Counted from the stretch's first letter, positions 53,614 to 63,441 are shown. The stretch is 64,000 bases of DNA from Mucilaginibacter geliditolerans (GCF_014200495.1 NZ_JACHBY010000008.1:124001-188000); one strand, 5' to 3'. Notes: generated by a model from the letters alone, not told the origin. Numbers and translations are program-made.

Positions 53614-54253
53614 TTTTTTAAAAGAACTTATTAAAAATAACACCCGCGAGTGGTTCCAGGAGCATAAAGGGGACTACGATAAAGCACGCGAAAATATGAT
53701 CGAGTTTGCAGGCAACCTTATTGCCGAAATGCACAAGATCGATCCATCAATTGATGAAACGCTCGACCCCAAAAAGTGCGTGATGCGTATTTACCGCGAT
53801 ATCCGTTTCAGCAAAAATAAGACTCCTTACAAAAATAATTTCGGTGTAAGCATACCCACAATGGGCCTGAAGAATGGGGGAGTAGAATACTACCTGCATA
53901 TTACCCCCGGCGAATCATTTATTGCCGGGGGCTACTGGATGCCGGAGAATGATCACCTGAAAGCCATACGCCAGGAAATTGATTACAACGCCGCCGACCT
54001 GAAAAAGATAATTGATGAGCCTGGTTTTGTTAAGCTTTTTGGCGATTTCAGGAATCAGGAAAAATTAAAAACTGTACCAAAAGGCTACGATGCCGATAAC
54101 GAAAATATAGAATTGCTCAAGTTGAAAAGCTTCATCGTGTGGCATAAAATAAAGGATGCTGATTTAAGCAAAGCAGATACACTGAAAAATGTGGCTGCAC
54201 TTTGTACCAAATTATACCCGTTAACCGTTTTCCTGAGAAACGCCCTCGCTTAA
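53591..54253 (+). CDS. DUF2461 protein (TIGR02453 type)
   Basis: The 220-aa soluble protein opens with LDFLKELIKNNTREWFQEHK, and has KKCVMRIYRDIRFSKNKTPY followed by FGVSIP, hallmarks of DUF2461. The function is unknown. The start at 53591 overlaps the DUF983 end by 23 bases, implying coupled translation; no later ATG would keep the N-terminal motif. Confidence 0.88.
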   Translation: MINPATLDFLKELIKNNTREWFQEHKGDYDKARENMIEFAGNLIAEMHKIDPSIDETLDPKKCVMRIYRDIRFSKNKTPYKNNFGVSIPTMGLKNGGVEYYLHITPGESFIAGGYWMPENDHLKAIRQEIDYNAADLKKIIDEPGFVKLFGDFRNQEKLKTVPKGYDADNENIELLKLKSFIVWHKIKDADLSKADTLKNVAALCTKLYPLTVFLRNALA

Positions 54254-54275
54254 AATAAAAAACACATTATAAGAA

Positions 54276-55124
54276 ATGAAAATTAAGTACTATTTATTTG
54301 CCGCAATACTTATTACTACGCTGCATTCGTGCGTAATGCTGTCACCCAAAAAATACAAGGCTATGTTGGCCGACCGCGATTCACTGCAAAACCGTAGCAG
54401 TAGTCTGGAAGCTGAAGTATCAAGCCTGCAGGCTGATACCGCGCGTTTACACCATGAAATAGCTGAATTAAAAGGTAAATACCAAGGCCTAAATGATAAG
54501 TATCACACACTGGATAGCAATTATACCGCACTAGGTAATAATTACAATGCCAGCTCATTTAAGGTTAGTCAGCTATCAAGCGATCTACAGGCGAGGGAAG
54601 CGCGTTTAAAACAGGTAGAGGATATTTTGCACAAACAGGATGAAGCTACTAACGCGCTGAAAGATAAATTGCAGCAGGCATTACTGGGCTTTCAGCAAAG
54701 CGGCTTAACTGTTGACGTGAGGAATGGGAAGGTATATGTGTCGTTAGCGGATAAGCTGCTATTCCCATCAGGTAGTATAGTAATAAATGAAAAAGGCAAG
54801 TCAGCGTTACAGCAATTGGCTGCGGTGTTAAATAAACAACCCGATATCAACATCGCTGTTGAAGGCCATACTGATGATAAAAAAGTAATTAACCTGGGCC
54901 AGATAAAAGATAACTGGGACCTAAGTGTATTGCGTGCCACATCGGTAACGCGTTACTTAACCGAAACGGAGAATGTTGATCCGCACCGTTTAACAGCAAC
55001 CGGCAAAAGCCAGTTCCAGCCTAATGACCCGGCAAATACAGAAGAGGCACGCGCCAAGAACAGGAGGATAGAGATAGTACTTTCACCAAAACTGGATGAA
55101 CTGTACAATCTTATTTCAAAATAA
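54276..55124 (+). CDS. OmpA-family peptidoglycan-binding lipoprotein with coiled coil
   Basis: The 282-aa protein has a lipoprotein signal ending LHSC, then a long coiled-coil segment (about 25-120, rich in Leu/Gln/Asp heptads). A C-terminal OmpA domain follows with VEGHTDDKKV, ATSVTRYLTE and KNRRIEIVL. It would tether the outer membrane to peptidoglycan through the OmpA domain. The order resembles Bacteroidota cell-envelope proteins of the OmpA-like class. It ends in a clear terminator, closing the operon. Confidence 0.9.
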   Translation: MKIKYYLFAAILITTLHSCVMLSPKKYKAMLADRDSLQNRSSSLEAEVSSLQADTARLHHEIAELKGKYQGLNDKYHTLDSNYTALGNNYNASSFKVSQLSSDLQAREARLKQVEDILHKQDEATNALKDKLQQALLGFQQSGLTVDVRNGKVYVSLADKLLFPSGSIVINEKGKSALQQLAAVLNKQPDINIAVEGHTDDKKVINLGQIKDNWDLSVLRATSVTRYLTETENVDPHRLTATGKSQFQPNDPANTEEARAKNRRIEIVLSPKLDELYNLISK

Positions 55125-55127
55125 TTA

Positions 55128-55160
55128 AAGGGCTCCCATCAATCGGGAGCCTTTTTTGTT
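55128..55160 (+). terminator. Intrinsic terminator closing the respiratory gene block
   Basis: GGCTCCC (55131-55137) and GGGAGCC (55145-55151) pair around a 7-base loop and are followed by TTTTTT, just past the OmpA-family gene. Confidence 0.9.
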
Positions 55161-55185
55161 ATATAAAATCGTGTTACATATTATT

Positions 55186-55273
55186 ATGTCATTGCGAGCG
55201 ATAGCGTGGCAACCTCGTCGCGTTCATATACAAGCGACGAGGTTGCTTCGTCGTTCCTCCTCGCAATGACATG
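55186..55273. repeat. Palindromic repeat A5, asymmetric arms
   Basis: The left arm begins ATGTCATTGCGAGCGATAGC and the right arm ends TCGTTCCTCCTCGCAATGAC. The inner CAACCTCGTCGC / GCGACGAGGTTG segments pair. It ends 18 bases before the phosphoesterase start. Confidence 0.88.
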
Positions 55274-55291
55274 ATTTATAAAATCATTATC

Positions 55292-56041
55292 ATGAAACAA
55301 TACGCCATCATCTCCGACATCCACGGTAACTCCACCGCTTTACAAGCTGTGTTGCAGGATATAAAAACTCGCAATATCGATACCATCATTAACCTGGGCG
55401 ATTACTTTTTCGGAGCGTTGGAACCAGCAGAGACCGCTAAGATTTTGCAGGATATCCCCATGATCTGCATCAGCGGTAATACCGATCGGGAAATTGTTGA
55501 AAATAATGAGAAGGACGGTATGCGAAGAGTGAGGGCTGAACTATCCCCAGAAACCATAAACTGGTTAAAAGATCTGCCCAAAACCACTACGGTTGATGAC
55601 CTGATATTTGTTTGCCATGGTACACCCGAGAGTGATGACGAATATCTATTGGAGAAAGTAACAGAGCAAGGTGTCTTTGTTTATAACGATGAGGATTTAA
55701 TAGAAAAGACTAAGCACATTAAAGAAAAAGTGATCCTATGCGGGCACTCGCATGTAAACAGGGTGATCTATTTATCAAATGAAAAGCTCATCGTTAACCC
55801 CGGCAGTGTGGGCTTACCGGCTTATTTAGGTAACGCCGAATATCGCTTTGCCATGGAATCAATGACGCCACATGCTAAATACGCCGTTATACAGGTCGAT
55901 GGTGACAATATTAATATAGAGCAGGTAAATTGCACTTACGACTGGAATGCCGCCGCCCAAAGAGCCCGGAATAACGGAAATGATAAAGTAGCAGAGTTTC
56001 TATTACACGGCCGTATGCCAAAAGATCTGAGGGTAAACTAA
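55292..56041 (+). CDS. Calcineurin-like metallophosphoesterase
   Basis: The start at 55292 (MKQYAIISDIHGNSTALQ) is used because the upstream ATG at 55271 is inside repeat A5. The motifs are those of YfcE/MPP-type phosphoesterases: SDIHGN, NLGDYFFG, ISGNTDRE, FVCHGTPE, LCGHSHVNR and VNPGSVGLP, coordinating two metals. These 249-aa enzymes hydrolyse phosphodiesters of unclear natural substrate. It is a lone gene. Confidence 0.92.
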   Translation: MKQYAIISDIHGNSTALQAVLQDIKTRNIDTIINLGDYFFGALEPAETAKILQDIPMICISGNTDREIVENNEKDGMRRVRAELSPETINWLKDLPKTTTVDDLIFVCHGTPESDDEYLLEKVTEQGVFVYNDEDLIEKTKHIKEKVILCGHSHVNRVIYLSNEKLIVNPGSVGLPAYLGNAEYRFAMESMTPHAKYAVIQVDGDNINIEQVNCTYDWNAAAQRARNNGNDKVAEFLLHGRMPKDLRVN

Positions 56042-56072
56042 AGCTTCTAAACTTTAGACTTTCTACTTTCAA

Positions 56073-56375
56073 CTAATCTACTGATTCCATCAGCGTGTTA
56101 AAGATCACAAACTTGTTCTCGTAACGTTGCTGATGTACGGCATTAAGGCTGCTTAGATGTTCAGTGAAGTATTTGTTAATATGTTCCAGCTTCTCAGTAT
56201 AATATTGCACACAACTGGTAACGCCTTCGTTAGGTGAATCAATAACTTTTAATATTTGAAATGATTTAAATAAACCTGTAGCCATTACCGCAGGGATATG
56301 CACCCCCTTCATCCAGCTCAGCCATTCATCGTAAATGGTTTCTTCAACTATTATGGTTTCGTTGTATACTATCAT
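56073..56375 (-). CDS. DUF4286 family protein
   Basis: The 100-aa protein contains MIVYNETIIVEETIYDEWLS and a ferredoxin-like fold typical of DUF4286 (WMKGVHIPAVMATGLFKSF). The function is unknown. It is convergent with the metallophosphoesterase; the short junction contains ACTTTAGACTTTCTACTTTC, resembling half of an E-type repeat. Confidence 0.85.
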   Translation of the reverse strand: MIVYNETIIVEETIYDEWLSWMKGVHIPAVMATGLFKSFQILKVIDSPNEGVTSCVQYYTEKLEHINKYFTEHLSSLNAVHQQRYENKFVIFNTLMESVD

Positions 56376-57114
56376 AAGGGCAAAAATACGAAAAATCTTC
56401 TCTGCTCGTCATTGCGAGGAATGAAGACAACCGACCGGAGGGAGCTCATTAATACCATTGAAAACAAACACAGCATTAATAATCCCCGACAGTGCAGAGC
56501 TAATTTGTATATTGTAGACTTGTCATGTGCAGCCGCTCATTGCCGCGGAGGCTACTACTTTTGTCTTGATACAAAAGGTAGCAAAACCCGACCGTAGGGA
56601 GCTCATGAATACCATTGAAGAACAAATAATAGATGAATAAATCAAGTCATTAGAAATGCTTCTTTGCCGCACAAGGCCACTTCCCTGCAAATCAGGCAAA
56701 ACCAGGGCTGCTATATTTTACCCTGCTGTCGCTACGCGCTTTGGCCTTTACGCTTCTGTAAAAATCTGCTATGCCCTTCCACCACAAGGCCACCATTGTT
56801 TTGCCTTATTTCATCCGAAGCTGTTCTACTGACGGGGAAGAAGCCTCACCCAACCCTCTCCAAGGGAGGGGGCTTTAAATGAACCGCGATCAAAAGCGGG
56901 TAAAGGCTCGACAAAAAGCGCGGGCCTGGGTGTTTTGCCTGTGGGGGGAAGGATCTTTTTGTCTTGATTTTTTGTTTCTTTTGTATCAAGACAAAAGAAA
57001 TAGGCCTTAGCGGCTATGAGCGATACCATAAGATAAGTCAACGCATACAATACAAGCGGCTCTATACAATCGGAGATTGCTTCCTTCCTCGCAATAACAC
57101 TTGGAGGAAAATCC
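56376..57114. other. Gene-free repeat mosaic between DUF4286 and TPR genes
   Basis: No credible gene is seen in 739 bases. The left end has a decayed A-family arm (GTCATTGCGAGGAATGAAG, 56408-56426) and the right end a decayed opposite arm (GATTGCTTCCTTCCTCGCAA, near 57075-57094). Between them lie a direct repeat (CCGACCGGAGGGAGCTCATT at 56431 and its near copy at 56588) and complementary TTTTGTCTTGATACAAAAG-type segments (around 56560-56578 and 56960-56997). Confidence 0.7.
56431..56619. repeat. Direct repeat pair of 32 bases
   Basis: Segments 56431-56462 and 56588-56619 share CCGACC...GGGAGCTCAT.AATACCATTGAA with two mismatches, 157 bases apart. They belong to the mosaic region and are not near any gene start. 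Confidence 0.75.
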
Positions 57115-58923
57115 CTAACTCGCCGGTTGATCCCCTCTAATCGTCCTAAACCTTTTCCTGGCCTCATTTATCCATAAACTACCCGGATAATCAGTAATTA
57201 TCTTTTGATAATAAGTTTTTGCCTGCGCCTTATCGGCTAACTGGTTCTCATAAATATCGCCCAGCATAAAAACAGCATCATCGGCCCATAGGTTGTTGGG
57301 GTGGGTTTCTACTATCTTTTTCAATAAGGGGATCGCGTCGGTATAATTTTTTTGCTGGATGAGTATACGTGCCTTGGCCATCAGTATATCATCGGTAAGT
57401 GCATTATTGGGGAATTTTGTATCGATGCTGTCCAATGTTTTAACAGCTTTTTCAGGCTCTTCCGCAAAAATGAGCAGATCAGCACGGGCATAAACCTTTA
57501 ATGCGGCGCCGCTGCTGTCGGCGGCAAGGTTGTCAGTTATGAGCAGGGATAGATTAAGCGCGTCGTTAGCGATCAGTTGCGAGGTAGCAGCTTTCAAAAC
57601 ATTCAGCTGCCTTTTGGCCCAGTCAAAATCACCGGTATAATAACCAAGTTTGGCATTCCTGAATTTGGCATCCTGTCCTATATCCGTATTGGGGAAATCC
57701 TTTTCCACCTGGCTATATAAAAGAATGGCATCCCATTGGTTACCATTAATAAGATAAATATCACCCAGATCAAGCTTGCAGGTTGCCAGCAGATCGGGAC
57801 GTACGCCCGGAATGTTGATCACCTCTTCCAGTAATTTTTGTGCATCGGCCCATTTATGCAGTTTAAAAGCCTGCAGGGTAGCCAGTTTATGCATGGCAAA
57901 CGCGGTATTAGTGCCTTTGCCAAATTCAATCAGCAGATCCTGATAATCTTTTTCCAGTCCTGCAAGATCATCATGCGTGTATTTACCCGATGTAACCTTT
58001 AAACTTTTTGCATTGATCAGCTCCACTTTTGCCGCTACATATAACTGACCATCCTTGCCCTTATCAATCAGGAATTGATATCCTCTGATAGCCTCGTCAT
58101 AAGCCTCATTATTTACCAGTGTTTGGCACAATTCATAAATGCTGTTGCCATTATCATTATTCCTGCGGTTTAGGGCAAGCGCCTGGTTTAACGCCTGATC
58201 AAAATCCTTTTGCTGCAAATACTGCCATATCAGCAGATCGACATAAATAGGTTGGTCTGGATTCTTTTGTATCCGTTTAAAAAGTGCGGTTTTAAACATG
58301 TTGTAATCACCCTCACCCTCATACATGCCTGATAATATATTTTCAGCCTGAGCTACGTATGCAGGATTTGTTGGCAAAAAGTTTAAATACTCCTCGCTTA
58401 AAGCAACTTTATCGCCCTTATAGCGATAAAGCGTAAGCAGTTCAAATGAAAATAAATTATCATTCTTTAAAACCTTGCGGCCTTGCTCCAGTGTTTTTAT
58501 CGAATAATCAATATTCGAGTTCTGGTAAAACTGGTTGGCAACATTGGTAAAGGCCATTTGGTCGGCAGGCAGGTTTTTGATCAGTTCATCATAAATCTGA
58601 CTTGCTTTATCGCCATTGCCATTTTGGGTATAGATAGAGCCAAGAGTAATAACATATTCGCTGTTATCAGGATGCTTGCGGATCATTTTTTGCGAAATGC
58701 TCTCGGCTTCGCTGAATTTTTTCAGGCTCAGCAGGCATTTTATATAGGGCGAAAAATAATTCTCGTTTGATTGTTTGTATAGTTTTTGATATATCTCCAG
58801 TGCTTTTTGCGGCTCGCCATTGGCCGCGTATTGTGCCGCTAATTGCATATCATCGGTTTGCGCAAAAACCTTTGAATAGCTACCAATAAAAACAATAAAA
58901 ATAATTATGCTGAACCACTTCAT
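57115..58923 (-). CDS. Secreted tetratricopeptide repeat protein
   Basis: The 602-aa protein has a signal peptide (MKWFSIIIFIVFIGSYSKVFAQ) followed by TPR-like helices over its whole length (for example AAQYAANGEPQKALEIYQKL near the N terminus and QQKNYTDAIPLLKKIVETHP near the C terminus). The last third resembles the periplasmic TPR array of outer-membrane-associated proteins. The partner is unknown. It is likely a periplasmic scaffold. Confidence 0.85.
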   Translation of the reverse strand: MKWFSIIIFIVFIGSYSKVFAQTDDMQLAAQYAANGEPQKALEIYQKLYKQSNENYFSPYIKCLLSLKKFSEAESISQKMIRKHPDNSEYVITLGSIYTQNGNGDKASQIYDELIKNLPADQMAFTNVANQFYQNSNIDYSIKTLEQGRKVLKNDNLFSFELLTLYRYKGDKVALSEEYLNFLPTNPAYVAQAENILSGMYEGEGDYNMFKTALFKRIQKNPDQPIYVDLLIWQYLQQKDFDQALNQALALNRRNNDNGNSIYELCQTLVNNEAYDEAIRGYQFLIDKGKDGQLYVAAKVELINAKSLKVTSGKYTHDDLAGLEKDYQDLLIEFGKGTNTAFAMHKLATLQAFKLHKWADAQKLLEEVINIPGVRPDLLATCKLDLGDIYLINGNQWDAILLYSQVEKDFPNTDIGQDAKFRNAKLGYYTGDFDWAKRQLNVLKAATSQLIANDALNLSLLITDNLAADSSGAALKVYARADLLIFAEEPEKAVKTLDSIDTKFPNNALTDDILMAKARILIQQKNYTDAIPLLKKIVETHPNNLWADDAVFMLGDIYENQLADKAQAKTYYQKIITDYPGSLWINEARKRFRTIRGDQPAS

Positions 58924-59068
58924 CTACTCAAAAATAGTTAATTATATTAATGGAATCTTTAGGTTGAATTAATATTTAAACATAGATTAATGGGTAAAAT
59001 TATAGTGACATACTATATTAGCTAATGTAATTTGCATAATTTGACCTGATTAAGAGACTGAGGTTAAT

Positions 59069-60976
59069 TTGAAAATGTTAAGACAGTTCAAAATATTATT
59101 TTTAATACTGGGTATTGCTACCGGTTTATCTTCCTGCCTAAGGAATAAGCCGGCTGAGATACCTATAAGCGATTTTTTTAAGACCCCACAAAAAACCTTT
59201 TTTAAAATATCGCCCGATGGTAAGTATGTTTCCTACTTTAAACCTTATAAAGACAGGCAGAACCTTTTTATACAATCGCTGGCTGATGGTAAGGAACAAA
59301 TGGCTACCGGTTTTGAGGGATACTCGGTGCGTGATTATTTCTGGACCTTTGATAACCAGATCATTTTTAGTCAGGATATACTCACGGCTGATGAGTTTAA
59401 ACTGTTCGCGCTTGACCTGGCTACTTTAAAGGTAAGGCCGATCCTTTCTGAAAATAAAGTAAAGATCCGTATCCTGAGCCGTAGCAAAATGGAGCCGGAT
59501 ATTATTACCATAGGGATGAACAAGCGCGACCCGAGTTATTTTGATATTTACAAGCTGAATATTAAAACAGGGGAGTTAAAGCCATACCTGATGAACCCCG
59601 GTAACTTAACCGAATGGTTCCCCGATCAGAATGGGAAAATTAGGCTGGTTAAAGCATCGGACGGCGTTGATGAAACCATACTTTACAGGCCGAACGACAA
59701 TACGCCATTCAAAAGGATCATCGTAAATAATTTTAAGGACCACGTTGTGCCAATAGCGTTTACCGGTGATAAAAATTATTTTTATGCACTATCAAACATT
59801 AACAGGGATAAAACGGCGCTGGTTGAAATAAATGCTGAAAACGGTAAAGAAGAAAAAGTTGTATATGCTAATGATAAGGCAGATATAGTAAACGTTGAAT
59901 ACTCGAAAAATAAACATCGCCTTGAGTTTGCTTCATGGGAGGAGGACCGCCCGCAGATACATTTTTTTGATACAGCAGGTGAACGGATTTACAATACACT
60001 AAAAGCAAGATTTAAGGGCGACCAGATAAGGGTAATTGACAGGGATAGCGCCGAAAGTAAATTTATTATTGGCGTTTATACTGATCGCTGCCCGGGCTCC
60101 TTTTATTTGCATGATGTTAAGACCAATGAACTTACCAAGTTGGGCGACATAAACCCGAGCCTTAAATGTGATGATTTATGCGCTATGCAGCCCATTTCGT
60201 ACAAAGCGAGTGATGGCACCCTTATCAACGGCTACCTTACCTTGCCTAAAGGCGATAACAAAACAAATTTGCCTGTAGTGGTAATGCCGCACGACTGGCC
60301 ATTTGGGCCTATGAGCCGCAACTCATGGGGCTATAATCCCGAGGTGCAGTTTTTGGCCAATAGAGGCTATGCGGTGTTCCAGGTGAATTACCGGGGCTCA
60401 ACCGGGTATGGAAAGGCTTTCCACAGCGCTGGCTTTAAACAGGTAGGTGGAAAAATACAGCAGGATATTACAGATGGTGTAAACTGGCTCATCAAAAACA
60501 AAACAGCCGACCCTAAAAAAATAGCCATATTTGGTGGTGGCTTTGGCGGGTTCTCGGCGTTGTATGGCGTGTCATTTCATCCGGGATTGTACAATTGCGC
60601 TATAGTGCAGTACGGCCTCATTAACTTTTTTACTTATATAAAGGATGCTCCACCATATTTTAAGCCATCGTTACAAATGATGTATGAAATGGTGGGCAAC
60701 CCTGAAACTGATGCCGACCAGCTGCGGGCCATATCGCCGGTGTTTCATGCTGATAAAATAAAGGTTCCGTTGCTTATCTTCCAGGGGGCTAAGGACCCGC
60801 GTGCAAACATTAGTGAGCTTAACCAGTTTGTTATTGAATTGCGTAAGCAAAATGTACCGGTATATTATTTTTTAAAGGATAATGAACGGGCCGTATTCAG
60901 AAGCGAGCATAACAGGATGCAGATGTATAGCGAAATAGAAAAATTCCTGGATAATAATATGCGGGTTAAACCATGA
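59069..60976 (+). CDS. S9 prolyl-oligopeptidase-like lipoprotein with the nucleophile serine replaced
   Basis: The 635-aa protein has a lipoprotein signal ending GLSSC, a beta-propeller-like N-terminal region (residues 40-350, with KISPDGKYVSYFKPY) and an alpha/beta-hydrolase domain from about 385 (LPVVVMPHDWPFGP, NYRGSTGYGKAFHSAGF). In S9 enzymes the nucleophile elbow is GGSYGG; here it is GGGFGG with Gly491 in place of Ser. The acid-side segment FQGAKDPRANISE remains, but the usual His-Gly-Phe after it reads SEHNR. Peptidase activity looks lost; it could be a binding or sensor protein. It is followed 13 bases later by a histidine kinase. Confidence 0.88.
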   Translation: MKMLRQFKILFLILGIATGLSSCLRNKPAEIPISDFFKTPQKTFFKISPDGKYVSYFKPYKDRQNLFIQSLADGKEQMATGFEGYSVRDYFWTFDNQIIFSQDILTADEFKLFALDLATLKVRPILSENKVKIRILSRSKMEPDIITIGMNKRDPSYFDIYKLNIKTGELKPYLMNPGNLTEWFPDQNGKIRLVKASDGVDETILYRPNDNTPFKRIIVNNFKDHVVPIAFTGDKNYFYALSNINRDKTALVEINAENGKEEKVVYANDKADIVNVEYSKNKHRLEFASWEEDRPQIHFFDTAGERIYNTLKARFKGDQIRVIDRDSAESKFIIGVYTDRCPGSFYLHDVKTNELTKLGDINPSLKCDDLCAMQPISYKASDGTLINGYLTLPKGDNKTNLPVVVMPHDWPFGPMSRNSWGYNPEVQFLANRGYAVFQVNYRGSTGYGKAFHSAGFKQVGGKIQQDITDGVNWLIKNKTADPKKIAIFGGGFGGFSALYGVSFHPGLYNCAIVQYGLINFFTYIKDAPPYFKPSLQMMYEMVGNPETDADQLRAISPVFHADKIKVPLLIFQGAKDPRANISELNQFVIELRKQNVPVYYFLKDNERAVFRSEHNRMQMYSEIEKFLDNNMRVKP

Positions 60977-60989
60977 TGCCCATGTTGTC

Positions 60990-62636
60990 ATGAAGCTACA
61001 TAGAGGCGTATACCGCAAAAACTTTTCGTTGATCATTGTCTTTATGGCGCTGATATCAGTAACACTGATAATAGCGCTGGTGATATCCTATAACCTTACA
61101 TCAAAATATGTAGAGAACGAGTTCGCATCAAAAAAAATTGATGTGCTTGATGAAACCATTAAACCATACAACGATTTTTTTCTGAATAAAATACCTGAAA
61201 TAACCTTGTATCAGGGTTATCTTACCTTTTCATCCGCGGCCAGTTATTCAAGTTCTGTTTTTCATACCTATCCATTCGTAAGAAAGATTGATTTTTATGA
61301 GATAGCAATAGGTAGCAAGTCTGTACAGGTAAAAGACGGTAATAACCTTGATGTTACTATCAAATCGGTTTATGAATACCAGCTTAAGAAAGGCGCAGTG
61401 GTTAACGTTCAGCGAAGAGCTGATGTTTATAATGAAGATTTCAGGGATATGGCCATTAAGCTGAATGATTATATAGCCAACTCTGATACCACCCGCGGCT
61501 CAACACCCGACGAGATATCCAAAACATTTTATGATGTTAAGCCCGATAAAATAAGCTATATGAATATTTTGCGCCGCGAGGATGTGAAGATATACCGCGA
61601 CTTGCAGCAGCATATTCACCCGGGTGTTGCTTACAAGCAAAACATGATGACCTTTTTGCTCGATCCTTATATGCTGAAGGTGAGAAACTCGCATAAGGAA
61701 TTATACCAGAGCGTATCTATTAAACCCTTTGTATACTACCCGCTTGATAATACGCCTGGAGATAATATAACCACCGAAGTAGCTTTTCCGGGCGCGTTTT
61801 CTAACTATAAGCTATACTTTAAATCGGCTAATGGTTACCTTACTGCCGAAAGTAACCGCCGCTTTATGCCTATTGGTGGCGCAATAGTGCTCATGTATCT
61901 TTTCCTGATGCTGATAGGTTACCTGATCTATCGTAATTTAAAGATCAACCTGCGCTTGTTCAAGCTGCAATACGATTTCATTAACAACTTTACCCATGAA
62001 TTTAAGACGCCAGTAAGTGTAATAAAAATTGCAGGGTCGAACTTACGGGGTGGCGGCGAATTATCCGAAAGACAGCTCAAACATTATGGTAAAATTTTGG
62101 ATGAAGAGGCCGACAAGCTCAATGATCTGATGACTAAGTTACTGTCGTTCACTCAGATCGAAAATAAATCTATCAATCTAAAAAGAGAGGAAATAGATAT
62201 AAAAGACTTTGTAAAACGGTATATTGAAAGCTTTAAAATGAAGTATGCCGATTTTAAGCTGGAGGTCAAAATAAACAATGTGGATACTATTTTCACCGAT
62301 CCGGTGTTATTAGGTAGCATATTTCAGAACCTGATAGAGAATGCCTACAAGTATTCGCATCCGCAGAAAAAGGAATTACATATAACTATTACAGGTACTA
62401 AAAAAAGCATTGTGTTTTCATTTGCCGATAAAGGCATAGGTATACCAAAGAGTGAATTAAATAATATATTTAATAAATTTTACAGGATAGAAAACCAGTA
62501 TAACCAAAACGGAAGCGTTGGGCTCGGTTTGGCTTTTTGTAAAGAGTTAGTTAATTTTATGGACGGGGAGATAACGGTAAGCAGTAAGATCGACCAAGGA
62601 TCGGAGTTTATTGTTACGCTGCCAAATGATAATTAA
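60990..62636 (+). CDS. Sensor histidine kinase
   Basis: The 548-aa kinase has transmembrane helices at about 14-34 and 293-315 bounding a large periplasmic sensor domain. The H box is NNFTHEFKTPVSVIKIA, with N box (NLIENAYKYSHP), G1 (DKGIGIP) and G2 (GLGLAFCKEL). It is adjacent to a response regulator gene and to the S9-like lipoprotein, suggesting a three-gene signalling operon in which the lipoprotein may assist periplasmic sensing. There is no HAMP domain that I can identify. Confidence 0.92.
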   Translation: MKLHRGVYRKNFSLIIVFMALISVTLIIALVISYNLTSKYVENEFASKKIDVLDETIKPYNDFFLNKIPEITLYQGYLTFSSAASYSSSVFHTYPFVRKIDFYEIAIGSKSVQVKDGNNLDVTIKSVYEYQLKKGAVVNVQRRADVYNEDFRDMAIKLNDYIANSDTTRGSTPDEISKTFYDVKPDKISYMNILRREDVKIYRDLQQHIHPGVAYKQNMMTFLLDPYMLKVRNSHKELYQSVSIKPFVYYPLDNTPGDNITTEVAFPGAFSNYKLYFKSANGYLTAESNRRFMPIGGAIVLMYLFLMLIGYLIYRNLKINLRLFKLQYDFINNFTHEFKTPVSVIKIAGSNLRGGGELSERQLKHYGKILDEEADKLNDLMTKLLSFTQIENKSINLKREEIDIKDFVKRYIESFKMKYADFKLEVKINNVDTIFTDPVLLGSIFQNLIENAYKYSHPQKKELHITITGTKKSIVFSFADKGIGIPKSELNNIFNKFYRIENQYNQNGSVGLGLAFCKELVNFMDGEITVSSKIDQGSEFIVTLPNDN

Positions 62637-62641
62637 AATAT

Positions 62642-63334
62642 ATGAACAGAGAAATAAAAATCGCGCTGGCTGAAGATGATGAAAATCTGCGTTTCCTGGT
62701 TGCGGAACGTATGCAATCAGAAGGGTACAAAGTATTGGAAGCCAGTAATGGCGATGAAGCCGAAAATATCATATTAACCGAACATCCGGATATCGTATTG
62801 CTCGACTGGATGATGCCCGGCAAACAAGGCTCGGAGGTTTGTGCTACTGTACGTGCCAAGGGTTTTGATAAATTAATCATCATGATGACGGCCAAAGGTC
62901 AGGATGTAGACAAAATTGAGGCCTATAACTTCGGCGTATCTGATTATATAACCAAGCCCTTTAATATGGATGTTTTGGTGGCGATGATTGATAACAAGAT
63001 CAAATTTTCACTGAACAATGAAAAATCGGAGTCATACCGTTTCGCTAATATGGAACACCTGCCCAATACCCACCTGTTGATAAAGGATGGCCGTAAGATT
63101 GAGCTTACCATATTAGAGAACAGGATACTGCTATACTTCCTGAAAAACCAGAACAAGGTAATAAACCGCGAAGAGCTGATGATGGAAGTTTGGGGCTATA
63201 ATGCCGATGTAAATACCCGTACGCTTGATATGCACATCGTGCGCCTCCGCAAAAAGATAGAAACTAATGCTGATTCACCGCAGTATTTGCAAACTGTTAG
63301 AGGGATTGGGTATAAGTTTGTTTACCAGGGGTAA
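62642..63334 (+). CDS. OmpR-family response regulator
   Basis: The 230-aa protein has a receiver domain with phospho-acceptor Asp in IVLLDWMMPGKQG, acidic residues EDDE near the start and Lys in YITKPF. A winged-helix DNA-binding domain follows (NREELMMEVWGYNADVNTRT, then RLRKKIE and TVRGIGYKFV). It lies five bases after the kinase and is its likely cognate regulator. Confidence 0.95.
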   Translation: MNREIKIALAEDDENLRFLVAERMQSEGYKVLEASNGDEAENIILTEHPDIVLLDWMMPGKQGSEVCATVRAKGFDKLIIMMTAKGQDVDKIEAYNFGVSDYITKPFNMDVLVAMIDNKIKFSLNNEKSESYRFANMEHLPNTHLLIKDGRKIELTILENRILLYFLKNQNKVINREELMMEVWGYNADVNTRTLDMHIVRLRKKIETNADSPQYLQTVRGIGYKFVYQG

Positions 63335-63349
63335 TAAATAAATCTTTTT

Positions 63350-63430
63350 GTCATTCTGAGCGATAGCGAAGAAACTTGCCGCTTGTTTACCGGTCGCATG
63401 TATAATAGATGCTTCGTACCTCAGCATGAC
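63350..63430. repeat. Palindromic repeat B3 (GTCATTCTGAG family)
   Basis: It starts GTCATTCTGAGCGATAGCGA and ends CTTCGTACCTCAGCATGAC, directly followed by repeat C2, between convergent genes. Confidence 0.85.
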
Positions 63431-63441
63431 AAAGAGTTTAG

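Noticed and set aside
56298..56882. Small plus-strand frames of 99 and 72 codons in the 56.3-56.9 kb mosaic
   Set aside because: They translate repeat arms and low-complexity sequence, with no recognisable domain or start signal.
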